From contig NZ_JAGSPN010000001.1 in the NCBI RefSeq assembly GCF_018139685.1, positions 186,001 to 250,000 on the forward strand: a stretch of 64,000 nt of DNA, read 5' to 3'. The position numbers were made by a program, and so were the translations under genes. This document shows positions 44,448-53,415 of the stretch, piece after piece. The number at the start of each line of letters is the position of its first letter. Positions within the stretch are counted from its first letter, which is position 1. The notes below the pieces were generated by a model. The model worked only from the letters and a program-made list of their open reading frames with translations. It was not told the DNA's origin and searched no databases. This stretch comes from Cognatundibacterium luofuense. Lineage in GTDB: Bacteria > Pseudomonadota > Gammaproteobacteria > Burkholderiales > Burkholderiaceae_D.

Positions 44448-45188
44448 ATGGTTATCGGAGATTATTTTGACCGTTCTGAAATCGCATTCCAGAATGGCTG
44501 GCAGCAAGGCCGTCACGAAGGCGAACGACTGGGTCGCCGCGCAGGACAGGAAGAAGGTTTGCAGGCGGGCTATCAGAAAGGTGTGGCCGACGGTCTGGCA
44601 GAAGGTGAACGGCGCGGCCTGACCGCTGGTTATGAACGCGGCTGGAACGAAGCCATCGCGCGTGCGCAGCAGGAAGTCGCGCAGCAACTGGCGTTCACCC
44701 GTGAACAGGTCGCCGACAAACAAGTGTTGCAGGCGCAGCTGGAAGCCCAGCAACAGCAGATCAGCCGTTTGCTGGAACGGGTGCGCGAACTGGAAGCCGC
44801 CGAAACGGAAGTCCACGCCAGCCAGCAATGGCAGGCACAACAGGCAGCACAGGCAGAACGCATGACTGAGCTGCAACAGGAATTGCAGAATGCGCAGGAC
44901 AAACTGACCCAGCGCAACAAAGAACACGCCGAACATTTATGGCATCAGAACCGCATCATGGTGGTACTGAACGCCGCCCGTAAAACACTGGAATCCTTGA
45001 CCGCACAAGGTCAGGTGTCGGAACAGGCAATCAGCCAGATGTTCGTCGCCCACTACAGCGAACAAATCCGCGCCGCACTCGGCAACCAGTCCGTCCGCAC
45101 CCCGCTGGAACAGGATCAGGTCTTCGCCGACGCCTTACCCAAAACACATGCGTTCTTAGTCAGAATGCTGGGCGGCGCCGCTGCCTGA
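44448..45188 (+). CDS. Coiled-coil protein with FliH-like glycine repeats
   Basis: This 246-residue cytoplasmic protein has an N-terminal run of GxxxG-type repeats (GWQQGRHEGERLGRRAG, GLQAGYQKGVADG, GLTAGYERGW, about residues 17-66). A long Gln/Glu-rich coiled coil follows (about 75-165), then a helical C-terminal domain (VLNAARKTLESLTAQ...). Similar glycine repeats occur in FliH/YscL, which tether secretion ATPases, but no flagellar genes adjoin. No ribosome binding site is clear. A terminator follows the stop. Confidence 0.75.
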   Translation: MVIGDYFDRSEIAFQNGWQQGRHEGERLGRRAGQEEGLQAGYQKGVADGLAEGERRGLTAGYERGWNEAIARAQQEVAQQLAFTREQVADKQVLQAQLEAQQQQISRLLERVRELEAAETEVHASQQWQAQQAAQAERMTELQQELQNAQDKLTQRNKEHAEHLWHQNRIMVVLNAARKTLESLTAQGQVSEQAISQMFVAHYSEQIRAALGNQSVRTPLEQDQVFADALPKTHAFLVRMLGGAAA

Positions 45189-45205
45189 GCAAGCATTCCC
45201 GGTAT

Positions 45206-45247
45206 AAAAAAAGCCCGCCATGCTGCATGCAGGCGGGCTTTTTCTTT
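45206..45247 (+). terminator. Terminator after coiled-coil gene, first of an identical pair
   Basis: AAGCCCGCC (45211-45219) pairs with GGCGGGCTT (45232-45240) with an inner TGC/GCA stem, followed by TTTC. Bases 45211-45240 are identical to 46317-46346. Confidence 0.88.
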
Positions 45248-45309
45248 GATATCACAGGAGAGTTGCTTATCCGACTACTGAAATCCGTCAGCCTGAACTG
45301 ACATCAGAT

Positions 45310-45413
45310 TGTGCAAATATCGTCATTTGCCTTTCACGTAACCCCGGACTTTCTGCTGACGACAAGCGGGTTGCTGTGCTGAATGCCGCATTTTGGCTGT
45401 TTTTGCCATTTTA
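45310..45413 (+). repeat. Dispersed intergenic repeat, copy 5
   Basis: It starts TGTGCAAATATCGTCAT and has a slightly diverged core (CTGCTGACGAC, then AAGCGGG). The right end reaches the stop codon of the convergent lipoprotein gene at 45411-45413. Confidence 0.85.
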
Positions 45414-46148
45414 CTCCTTGGGTCCGGTAAGTTTTGTACCATCCTTGAATACGATCATTTCTGGTTCCCAAACTACTTTGTATTTTTCCTCCGGCAGTTC
45501 GGCAAGCTTACGATCGTCGCTACGTCCGGTTGAATATTTGACTGAACGTGATCCAGTCCATGTAATCGACTGCCCGGGGGGAATGGTTGTGTCATTGGAA
45601 ATCAGGAATCCCGAAATTTCTTCGCCAAACAAATCTTTGATTGAAACATAACCTTTTACACCGGCGACTTCTTTATCGGTATTGTTTTTGTAGCCGAAAA
45701 CTACCCGAAGATTTTCATCGGTTACTATGCCGCTGTAGCCACGTTCTTCAGAAATTTTCTTTGATATCAGCGTTACGGTGATTGCCTCGCGCATTTGTTT
45801 TTGTGCTTCTTCGCGCTCAGCCTTAAGTTTGGCCTTTAACGCCTGCTGTTTGGCTTCCTCAATCGCAGCGTCTGCTTTGAATTTGCGTTGCTCCTCAATG
45901 GCTTTTCCAAGGGTCATTCCTTCCGGAATTCCCGGGCCTTCTTTTCCACCGAATAATCCGCCAATTTTTGCGGTAATCGTATGGCGCATGATGTAGCTGA
46001 GAGCAAGTTCCCTTTCCTCAGCCGTCAATTTTTCCATCGCGGGTTTAATGGTATCCATCTTGTCTAGTTCGCGTGGTAATGGAGTGTCCTTTGGGCCACT
46101 ACATGCTGTGAGAACAATCAAAGATAGCAGGATGGTGAGTTTACGCAT
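45411..46148 (-). CDS. AT-rich putative lipoprotein
   Basis: This 245-residue protein has a lipobox LTAC at the end of a short signal peptide (MRKLTILLSLIVLTAC), so lipidation at Cys16 is predicted. A Lys/Glu/Ala-rich helix follows (about 90-125), then a beta-rich domain (IVTDENLRVVFGYKNNTDKEVAGVKGYVSIKDLFG... SITWTGSRSVKYS) like FxLYD/immunoglobulin-like folds. Codon use and base composition are more AT-rich than neighbours. It lies between two identical terminator hairpins, which suggests insertion. Function unknown. Confidence 0.82.
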   Translation of the reverse strand: MRKLTILLSLIVLTACSGPKDTPLPRELDKMDTIKPAMEKLTAEERELALSYIMRHTITAKIGGLFGGKEGPGIPEGMTLGKAIEEQRKFKADAAIEEAKQQALKAKLKAEREEAQKQMREAITVTLISKKISEERGYSGIVTDENLRVVFGYKNNTDKEVAGVKGYVSIKDLFGEEISGFLISNDTTIPPGQSITWTGSRSVKYSTGRSDDRKLAELPEEKYKVVWEPEMIVFKDGTKLTGPKE

Positions 46149-46310
46149 GTTCTTTTCTCTTTCGTGAATTAAAGGAAATTATTTATCTTGCAAATCCAGA
46201 TATGATACATTTTTGATTTTAAAAATATAACTATTTAATGTGTGATTTTCAACAAAATTGATTCTCTTAGAATGCTATTAAATACACTATTTGTTCATAT
46301 TTGTTCTAAC

Positions 46311-46356
46311 AAAAGAAAGCCCGCCATGCTGCATGCAGGCGGGCTTTCTTTGCAGG
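46311..46356 (-). terminator. Terminator, second copy of identical hairpin
   Basis: The hairpin sequence at 46317-46346 repeats 45211-45240 exactly, in the same orientation. It sits between the phytase gene end and the lipoprotein gene start and can act on the minus-strand phytase operon because its stem is nearly symmetrical and A/T-flanked. Confidence 0.8.
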
Positions 46357-46373
46357 GTAATCAGTGTTTCAGA

Positions 46374-48281
46374 TTATGGGAGATTTAAGGCTTCGCGTAT
46401 TGCAGACCACGGTACGTATTTAAAGTTTTGCTGGCCATCCGGCAAGCGCTTATAGCCATCCTGTACCACCAGCATCCCTTGCGCGAATGCGCCTCCCATG
46501 TTGGCGGAGGTGACTTCGATGCCATCGGTTTCCGACGTGCCGTCGATACCCAGTTGCGGATGGATGCCGATACGGAATTTGCCGCGCAGGCGGTACGGAG
46601 CGGCAGCATCCAGCACCAGATAACTGTGATCGCCCTGACTGGATACCAGCAGATAGCTTGCATGCTCGCCGTGATACAGCGCCAGACCTTCGGTATCCGC
46701 GACCAGTGCTTTGCCGGTGGCGTGGATCAGTTGCATGTCCGGGCTGGCATCGGCTGCGGCTGGCAGTACCCAGATTCCGCGTTTTTCTTCGCCGATGAAT
46801 AACTGACCGCGTTTGTCATCAGCAACGCAGGCTTCCGGCTGGCTCGCGGTGCGGAACTGTCTGACCAGTTCTGCGCTGAAGCGATTGTTCTGATAATCAA
46901 TACGGTATTGCAGGAAGCGTCCGTCTTTATCGTTGACGATGGCCTGCAGGCCGCCGGATAGCGGCTGGTACAGACAAAAGCCGTAGATTTTATCGAGCGG
47001 CGTGTGAAACCGGGCAGCTTCGCTGACTGTTCCTTCAGTGCTGATCTGAAACAGCACCAGACTGTTTTCATCGCGCTGCGTGGCCATAGCCAGATCCAGC
47101 GGCGCATTTGCTCCGAAACGTACCTGCTGGCGCACATCGACATTGTTCAGCCTGCCGGTGGCCAGCGCCTGTGTTTGTCGTCCCTGCATGTCATACACCA
47201 TCAGACCGAATTTTTTATTGGTGCCGAGTACGCGGGATTCGGAGGGATTGCCTGCATTGCGCCAGATGGCAGGATCATCCGCGCTGTCGCCGTACTGCTG
47301 CATGCCGGCGGTTTGTACCAGTGGCATGACAATCGCCACCGGCATGTTTTGTCCGGCTGGTGCTGTACGTGTGAGCGGAAGCGGGTGGTGCTGCCACATC
47401 GCCGTAGATGCAGCAGGCTGGCTGGCAGGCGGACTGATCTGTGTCCACCAGCCAGCCTTGGCAGCCTGATTGTTGCCGGCAATCAGCGCAGATAAACGCT
47501 GTGGCTGACGCAATGCAGGTAAGGCCTGCAAATGCGCAGGCTGATCCGCACGCCACAACCATTGCCGCTGCGCCTGAGCGATCAGGAACTGGCCGTTATC
47601 CAGTGCCAGCAAACGCTGGCTGTGTTTTTCGGTAGCCTGTGTGTTCAGCAGTAAATCGGCGTGCAACGGGCCTTCCGGGTCCGCGCGATAACTCCAGACG
47701 CGGCCGGATTGCTCGCTCAGCAGCAAGCGGCCGCTGCTGTCATCGCTCAGGCATTGTTCCGTGTGCGGTGGCAGCGCAAGCTGACGAATCAGACGCGGTT
47801 GCGGTTCCAGCAGCCATTGCTGACTGATACCTTCCTTACCAATCAGAAATACCTGCGGCAGCGATTGCGGATCGCTGTACCAGCAACTGGTTTCCAGCGA
47901 AAACGGCGGCGCAGGCAGGCTGGCAGTTTCACGCATAGTGCCTGCTGCGGCATCAATCTGCAGCACCACCGTTTGCATGCTGTCTGCATCAAAACTCAGT
48001 GCCATCCATTGCGATTGGCGGCGCCGTAAATCCAGATGCTTCGCGCGGATTTTGTATTGCGCCAGCGTTGTGCCGTCACCGGCCAGTAAGCGCAGCGCAT
48101 TTTTATCCAGACTCAGCCAGCGGCCATGATCCAGCTGAAATGCCTGCTGTGACTTTTGTAGCGCAGCAGGTGGTGTCGCATTTGTTGCAGCACTGATTTC
48201 CGCTGCGCTGACTGAAAGATGCGTCGCTGCGAGCATCATCATGCTGCTCAGACTGATGCGAATTATTTGTTTAGTTAACAT
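46374..48281 (-). CDS. Two-domain beta-propeller phytase (3-phytase-like)
   Basis: This roughly 635-residue protein has an N-terminal signal-like segment (MLTKQIIRISLSSMMMLAATHLSVSAA). The C-terminal half from about residue 320 carries the beta-propeller phytase pattern: GDSADDPAIWRN, SRVLGTNKKFGLMVYDMQGR, LNNVDVR, YGFCLY, EACVADDKRGQLFIGEEKRGIW, DTEGLAL and DGIEVTSANMGGAFAQGMLVVQDG. The N-terminal half resembles a degenerate second propeller, as in dual-domain phytases. It releases phosphate from phytate in the periplasm or outside. The start at 48281 is uncertain. It follows the TonB receptor gene in a PhoB-type operon. Confidence 0.88.
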   Translation of the reverse strand: MLTKQIIRISLSSMMMLAATHLSVSAAEISAATNATPPAALQKSQQAFQLDHGRWLSLDKNALRLLAGDGTTLAQYKIRAKHLDLRRRQSQWMALSFDADSMQTVVLQIDAAAGTMRETASLPAPPFSLETSCWYSDPQSLPQVFLIGKEGISQQWLLEPQPRLIRQLALPPHTEQCLSDDSSGRLLLSEQSGRVWSYRADPEGPLHADLLLNTQATEKHSQRLLALDNGQFLIAQAQRQWLWRADQPAHLQALPALRQPQRLSALIAGNNQAAKAGWWTQISPPASQPAASTAMWQHHPLPLTRTAPAGQNMPVAIVMPLVQTAGMQQYGDSADDPAIWRNAGNPSESRVLGTNKKFGLMVYDMQGRQTQALATGRLNNVDVRQQVRFGANAPLDLAMATQRDENSLVLFQISTEGTVSEAARFHTPLDKIYGFCLYQPLSGGLQAIVNDKDGRFLQYRIDYQNNRFSAELVRQFRTASQPEACVADDKRGQLFIGEEKRGIWVLPAAADASPDMQLIHATGKALVADTEGLALYHGEHASYLLVSSQGDHSYLVLDAAAPYRLRGKFRIGIHPQLGIDGTSETDGIEVTSANMGGAFAQGMLVVQDGYKRLPDGQQNFKYVPWSAIREALNLP

Positions 48282-48352
48282 AATCGGTAAATGACAGAAG
48301 GTATTACCCTTCGCGGATAAAAATTTCGGATAGCGAAGCATGAAGCACAGAA

Positions 48353-48385
48353 ACGCTGCAGCATGCGGACTGCAGCGCTTTTTTA
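48353..48385. other. Hairpin between TonB receptor and phytase genes
   Basis: CGCTGCAG (48354-48361) pairs with CTGCAGCG (48370-48377). A T-run follows on the plus strand and a shorter one on the minus strand. On the minus strand it may attenuate transcription into the phytase gene. Confidence 0.6.
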
Positions 48386-48399
48386 TCTGAGCATCAGCC

Positions 48400-50934
48400 T
48401 TACATCAGGCTCGCTTTCAGGCTCAGCTTGTAACTGCGGCCATATTGTTCATACTGCGCGTTGTACGCCGGGCTGCCCTGATATACATAGTATTTTTCAT
48501 TGTTCAGATTTGCTGCTTCAAACAACAGGCTCCAGCGTTTTGCAAACTGCCACGATAAAGACAGATCGATTTGTTTTTGTGGTGCGACGATACGGTCCTG
48601 CGCCGGATTCAGAATGTCATTACCCAGTTCCAGTAAATATTCTGATTTGGAATTCAGTGCCAGACGCGCACTCCACGGCCCCTGTTCATAGGCCACACTG
48701 AGATTCAGCAAACGGTCAGCCTGGCCGGGTAAGCGTATGCTGCGGTTCAGGAATTTGCCGCTGATACTGTCATAACGGCCAATCTCTGCATCGCTGCGAA
48801 CGAAGGTGTAGTTCGCGCCCAGAATCAGGTTATTCCACGGTGCAGGCAGCATTTTTAAGGGCTGGCTGTAAGCCAGTTCCAGCCCGTTCAGTTTGCCGTC
48901 GCCACCGTTGGCATAGCTGACAACGCTGCTGTAATTCTTCCATGCGGCGCTGCCTGCCAGATTGGTGGTGTAGGTGAAATTGCGGACATCTTTATGAAAC
49001 AGATATGCGGAAACCACGCCGTCATGCGACAGCAGTTTTTCAACACCCAGATCCAGTCCGCGCGCTGTCATGGCCTGTAAATCCGGATTGCCGATTTGCG
49101 CTTCGGTATTGCTGATCAGATTCGTACCCGGTGCCAGCTGGCTGAAATTGGCGCGCACCAGTGCCGAAGTCCATGCCGCGCGCAGACTGGTTTGCTGATC
49201 GAAGTCATAGCGTGCATGTACCGATGGCAGCCAGTTCTGATAATCGTGCTGCTTTTGCAGACCGGTGATTTGCGCACCACTGATTTGATTGCCGCTGGCA
49301 CTGAAGCGGGTGCGTTCCAGACGGCTGCCCGCGGTCAGATGCCATGCATGACGGTCCCAGCTGACTTGCAGATACGCTGCATCCAGATTTTCCTGCATGC
49401 GGTAATCATTGATGGCGGATTCATTCACCAGTTTTGCCGCATCACGGTTCAGCCCCGCAACCCGGGCGCGGATCAGATCCGGATTGATACCGGCACCGAT
49501 GCGGCCAAGCGGATAATCCAGCATGCCGCCGGTGAAATCCGCCAGACTGACAGAACCTGCACCCCAGTAATTCGGGCTGGTGGATTTGCTGCTGTTGTAC
49601 GCCCACTGATTGGTGTCATTGTCTTTATCGCGGCGGCTGAATTTGAATCCCGCCTGCAGACTGATATCGCTGTCTCCGGCTTGCAGGATTTTTCTGAAGT
49701 CAGTCTGGAATTGCTGTATGCTGTCAGACGAATAACGCTGCTGCAGTGTGATGCTGTTCAGGGCATAGCTGGCCGGTGAGTAAACGGCTTCCGGTGCGCT
49801 GATGCGCGGCTGTTCGGTATTGGTGAAACTGATGCCGCTGAAATTTGCTGTGCCACGGAAGCGCGCATCGTTAATCGATTCCGGCGTATCTTCGCTGGCG
49901 CGGCTGCCGGCGGCGGCAATCTTCAGCCAGTTATCGCCGAATTTCCATTCACTGGCGATATTCAGCGATTGCAGAGTTTGCGTGTATTTACGCTGACGCA
50001 GACGCCGCTCCGCACGCGCACTGGTGCTGGCATTTTCTGCCATTGTGCCGCTGGCAAAATTACTGAAGGTCAGGCGGTCACGCACTTCATCATCACTGAA
50101 ATCGCTGAGGAAATAACGCAGCGAGGTTTGCTGATTTGCATCCGGGCGGTAATCCATATTCAGCGCCAGTGCATGGCGCTCACGCACCGGCAGGTAATCA
50201 CGCAATTCCACGCTGCCCAGTTTGCCATCCTGCCAGCTGCCGCCGGTTTCGATATTGTCCGATGCAAAACTGCGCTTCTCCGCGCTGATACCCATTGCCA
50301 CACCAAGCTTACCGTTCATCAGACGCTGCGCCCATAAAGCACCGGCGTTCGGACTGGTTTTGCCGCTGGCACCGTCATAGCTGAGACCGGTGTACGCATT
50401 CAGCATTGCACCGGGTAAATCGAATGCAGACAAGGTTTTGACTTCCACATTGCCACCGAGCGCACCGGCATCATGTTCCGGACGCAGGGTTTTGCTGACT
50501 TCCAGCGAACGGATCATGCCGGCCGGCAGAATATCCAGCGCCACTGCACGACGGCTGGCTTCCGGTGACGGAATCTGATTGCCATTAATGCTGACACTGT
50601 TCAGATCCGGTGCTAAACCACGCACCACCACATAACGGCCTTCGCCCTGATCGCGCTGTACAGCCAGACCGGGCAGACGCGCCAGTGCTTCAGCCGCATT
50701 TTTATCCGGCAGACCACCGATATCATCGGCGCTGACTGCACTGACAATGTGGTCAGCTTTCTCCTGAATGGCAATCGCTTTGCGCAGACTGGCACGCTGG
50801 CCGCTGACGGTGACTTCCTGTGCTGGTTCGGCAGCCTGTGCGCTGCTGACAGCAGCCAGCGCCTGCAGAACAGCGATGGTCATAACGCGGTACGCCAGCG
50901 GGCTGACGGTTTTTGAATATTTAAAATCAGACAT
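48400..50934 (-). CDS. TonB-dependent receptor (phytase-associated)
   Basis: This 844-residue outer-membrane receptor has a signal peptide (to about SSAQAAEP). The plug domain starts EVTVSGQRASLRKAIAIQEKADHIVSAVSADDIGGLPDKNAAEALARLPGLAVQRDQGEGRYVVVRGL. A 22-strand-type barrel follows, ending LSLKASLM. It belongs to the group of receptors found beside phytases and probably takes up phytate or its products using TonB energy; the substrate is inferred. A Pho box lies about 50 bases upstream. It is transcribed ahead of the phytase gene. Confidence 0.93.
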   Translation of the reverse strand: MSDFKYSKTVSPLAYRVMTIAVLQALAAVSSAQAAEPAQEVTVSGQRASLRKAIAIQEKADHIVSAVSADDIGGLPDKNAAEALARLPGLAVQRDQGEGRYVVVRGLAPDLNSVSINGNQIPSPEASRRAVALDILPAGMIRSLEVSKTLRPEHDAGALGGNVEVKTLSAFDLPGAMLNAYTGLSYDGASGKTSPNAGALWAQRLMNGKLGVAMGISAEKRSFASDNIETGGSWQDGKLGSVELRDYLPVRERHALALNMDYRPDANQQTSLRYFLSDFSDDEVRDRLTFSNFASGTMAENASTSARAERRLRQRKYTQTLQSLNIASEWKFGDNWLKIAAAGSRASEDTPESINDARFRGTANFSGISFTNTEQPRISAPEAVYSPASYALNSITLQQRYSSDSIQQFQTDFRKILQAGDSDISLQAGFKFSRRDKDNDTNQWAYNSSKSTSPNYWGAGSVSLADFTGGMLDYPLGRIGAGINPDLIRARVAGLNRDAAKLVNESAINDYRMQENLDAAYLQVSWDRHAWHLTAGSRLERTRFSASGNQISGAQITGLQKQHDYQNWLPSVHARYDFDQQTSLRAAWTSALVRANFSQLAPGTNLISNTEAQIGNPDLQAMTARGLDLGVEKLLSHDGVVSAYLFHKDVRNFTYTTNLAGSAAWKNYSSVVSYANGGDGKLNGLELAYSQPLKMLPAPWNNLILGANYTFVRSDAEIGRYDSISGKFLNRSIRLPGQADRLLNLSVAYEQGPWSARLALNSKSEYLLELGNDILNPAQDRIVAPQKQIDLSLSWQFAKRWSLLFEAANLNNEKYYVYQGSPAYNAQYEQYGRSYKLSLKASLM

Positions 50935-51265
50935 GATGCGGATGGAGTTGAACGAGGAATGGGGCGCAGTCTAGGCAGCGCTGATGTCAGATTTGTGACA
51001 GCGGTAACGCAGCGGCACGGTGATGCTGCGTAAAACGTCCGCTGCCATGCGGTTTTGCTGATGAACTGAGCTGAATTGACTGGTAACCCTTGCAGTGCGC
51101 AGGGCGGAGCGGGTGTATACGCCAGCGGTGAGAGCAATTGCCTGAGCCGTTTGCACTGCTGACGCGTTTTTGCAGCGCCGGTGGACTGCATACAACAGTG
51201 GGCAGCATTTCATCAGCCTGTCATATGTCATCGCTAGGCTGCGTCGCTTTAAGTCCGTCACCGCC
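50935..51265. other. Divergent intergenic region with Pho promoter
   Basis: This 331-base gap separates the TonB receptor gene from the GGDEF-like gene. Its left part holds the Pho box and -10 listed separately. A CTGTCAT-like string near 51218 lacks the 11-base repeat spacing and is not called. No ORF is supported. Confidence 0.5.
50968..51001 (-). promoter_or_regulatory. Pho box and -10 element for TonB receptor/phytase operon
   Basis: Minus-strand CTGTCACAAATCTGACAT (51001 down to 50984) matches the PhoB box CTGTCAT-N4-CTGTCAT at 12 of 14 defined positions. Ten bases downstream is TAGACT (50973-50968), a plausible -10. The box would replace the -35 element, as in PhoB-activated promoters. 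Confidence 0.78.
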
Positions 51266-52153
51266 ATGCTGAAACTGCACCGCTATTTTTTACTGACTGT
51301 TGCCGCCCTCGTGCCGCTGCTGGTGTCACTGTATGCGTATGTCGGACAACTGAAACCCTTCGCGCACTGGAAGTGGATAGACATTTTCGGCGAAGGCGGC
51401 ACGGCTGTTATGGCGGCAGTCTGGCTCGGTATTATTTGCTATAACCGCCCGCGCGGTCTGGTGACGCGCTGTTTTGCTTTCGGTTTTGCAGCGCTGATGC
51501 TCGGCAATACCGCAGACTGTCTGGATGAGTTTTTCGCTATTCCGAAATCTCACCTCTGGGACAATATTCTCGAATCCGGCCTGAATCTCGGCGGCATGCT
51601 GAGCCTGACGGCTGGCATGTACTTCTGGCAGGAAGAACAGCGCAGCCTCAACCGCCATATGGAAAAACGCGAGCGCGTGTTCCGTGATCACCGCGCAATT
51701 GACCGCGTTTCCCAGATCGCCAATGCAGATTATCTGCGTCAGCAAATCAGCTGGCAAAGTCAGCATGGTGCGGCCTGTCTGGTGATGCTGAATATCTGCG
51801 GCTTTCATAAAATTAACCGCCATTTCGGACAGGCGCAGGGCGATCATATTCTGCAGAGTCTGGCGCAGTGGATTGTGATGCATACCGATGCGCAGGACGT
51901 ACTGTGTCGTTATGCCGCCGATCATTATGTGCTGCTGTTGCCCGGTCTGAACCCGCAGCAGGCGGCAGAGTATGCGCAAACATTGTGCGATCTGATACAG
52001 CAAACCGGTTTTCCTTTATCGCAGACAGCGCTGCCAACGGCTGCGGCATCGCGCGAGCGTGTGCGCTTGCAAATGCGGTTTACGGTCAGCGATGTAATGC
52101 ACAGCGATACCCTGAGCATGCTCAGCCGCCAGTTACAACAAGCCGCCGCATAA
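51266..52153 (+). CDS. Membrane protein with degenerate GGDEF domain
   Basis: This 295-residue protein has about four N-terminal membrane segments (to about residue 125) and then a GGDEF-like fold (HRAIDRVSQIANADYLRQQISWQ... VMLNICGFHKINRHFGQAQGDHILQSLAQW). The active-site loop reads CRYAADHYVLLLPG in place of RxGGDEF, so diguanylate cyclase activity is unlikely. The stop overlaps the next start (TAATG), coupling it to an AraC-type regulator. It could sense a membrane signal and act through protein contact. Confidence 0.82.
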   Translation: MLKLHRYFLLTVAALVPLLVSLYAYVGQLKPFAHWKWIDIFGEGGTAVMAAVWLGIICYNRPRGLVTRCFAFGFAALMLGNTADCLDEFFAIPKSHLWDNILESGLNLGGMLSLTAGMYFWQEEQRSLNRHMEKRERVFRDHRAIDRVSQIANADYLRQQISWQSQHGAACLVMLNICGFHKINRHFGQAQGDHILQSLAQWIVMHTDAQDVLCRYAADHYVLLLPGLNPQQAAEYAQTLCDLIQQTGFPLSQTALPTAAASRERVRLQMRFTVSDVMHSDTLSMLSRQLQQAAA

Positions 52154-53199
52154 TGCACACCGACACATTGTCACCGCTGGCTTTTCATCAGATCAGCGAT
52201 GCGGTATTGCCCGGTCACGGTCAGGCTGCTTTATTGCTGGATCTGGCACGCACACAAGAGATCACACTCAGCGAACAGCATGCGCTGAGTCAGGCTGCTG
52301 CACAGCAAACCGCGATTACGCCGCAAACTTATCTGCAAGCACTGCGCAGTTTTTTCAGTCAGCGTCCTGAACGCGACAGCAGCTTTTTACTCGGTCAGCA
52401 GTTATTGCCCGGGCATTACGGGCATTTGAGTCAGGCACTGATTCATGCGCCGAATCTGCGCGATGCACTGCGCCATATCTGCGTGCATTATCAGATCCTG
52501 TGTCCTTTGCTGCGACCACGCCTGATTGAAAGCGAACGATTTCTGATTCTGTACTGGTGCGACAGTTACGGCGTACCTGCGCTGCGCAATCAACTGGTCG
52601 AAATGCATATGAGTGCGGTTGTGGCGCTGGCGCGCTGGCTGGCCGAATGCCGCTTTCAGTGGCGCTTTTGCTTTAACCGTCCGCCACCACGCACGGCGGA
52701 ACAGCATCAGACTTTTCTCGGCCACGACCTGCAGTTTTCCTGTCAGCTGGATGCGATGGTGATTTCACGCGAACAGGCAGAACGTGCATGGCCGCGCACC
52801 AGTCAGATCGCGTGGCAACTGGCGCAGCAACAAAGTCCGCCGCCGGCCTGCAATCCCAGTCTGCTGAACCAGCTTTATGATTATCTGCAAAGTCGTTTGC
52901 GTCAGCAGCCGGTGCTCGAGCAAACGGCGCAGGATTTCGGTCTGAGTCCGGCCACACTGAAACGCTATCTGAGCAAGCACGGCAGCCATTTTCAGGCGGA
53001 ACTGGATTTGTGCCGCACCCACATGGCGCTGTATCTGCTGACCGTGCAGGGCATGGATACAGAACAGGTAGCCAACTGGCTGGGTTTCCACGACGCGAAT
53101 AATTTCCGCCGCTCCTGCAAACGCTGGACCGGCGTCAGCCCCAGCAGCCTGCGCGCCGACATCCTCACCCGCCTGAATCAGCCCGGCTGGCTGTCATAA
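52153..53199 (+). CDS. AraC-family transcriptional regulator (OruR-type)
   Basis: This 348-residue protein has an N-terminal arabinose-binding-like DUF domain of OruR/ArgR-type AraC regulators (TPQTYLQALRSFF ... HYGHLSQALIHAPNLRDALRHICVHYQIL). The C-terminal helix-turn-helix pair has QTAQDFGLSPATLKRYLSKHGSHFQAELDLCRTHMAL and ANWLGFHDANNFRRSCKRWTGVSPSSLR. It should bind DNA as a dimer. Its ligand and targets are unknown. The start overlaps the GGDEF-like gene stop, so both likely act together. Dispersed-repeat copy 6 begins 22 bases after its stop. Confidence 0.92.
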   Translation: MHTDTLSPLAFHQISDAVLPGHGQAALLLDLARTQEITLSEQHALSQAAAQQTAITPQTYLQALRSFFSQRPERDSSFLLGQQLLPGHYGHLSQALIHAPNLRDALRHICVHYQILCPLLRPRLIESERFLILYWCDSYGVPALRNQLVEMHMSAVVALARWLAECRFQWRFCFNRPPPRTAEQHQTFLGHDLQFSCQLDAMVISREQAERAWPRTSQIAWQLAQQQSPPPACNPSLLNQLYDYLQSRLRQQPVLEQTAQDFGLSPATLKRYLSKHGSHFQAELDLCRTHMALYLLTVQGMDTEQVANWLGFHDANNFRRSCKRWTGVSPSSLRADILTRLNQPGWLS

Positions 53200-53221
53200 G
53201 CACCACCGCCGCACCGCACAC

Positions 53222-53330
53222 TGTGCAAACATCGTCATCAGGCTTTCACGCAAGCCCGGACTTTCTGCCGACGACAGGCGGATTGCTATGCGGAATGCCG
53301 CATTTGAGTCATTTCTGGCCGTTTTAGGGC
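53222..53330 (+). repeat. Dispersed intergenic repeat, copy 6
   Basis: It starts TGTGCAAACATCGTCAT, has the core GGACTTTCTGCCGACGAC with AGGCGGATTGCT instead of CGCCGGATCGCT, and ends with GCATTTGAG and a T-rich tail. It lies between the AraC gene and a terminator. Confidence 0.88.
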
Positions 53331-53360
53331 TTTGCAGAGCCATCCGCAGGCGGACATGAA

Positions 53361-53400
53361 AAAGCCCGCTGTCCTTTTGGGATAAGCGGGCATGTTTTTT
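53361..53400 (+). terminator. Terminator after AraC gene
   Basis: GCCCGCT (53364-53370) pairs with AGCGGGC (53385-53391), with an inner TCC/GGA stem, followed by ATGTTTTTT. Confidence 0.85.
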
Positions 53401-53415
53401 GGGGGAAAAGCGGGG

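Noticed and set aside
51215-51231. CTGTCATATGTCAT string resembling a Pho box
   Set aside because: Repeat period is seven instead of eleven and it is far from both starts.
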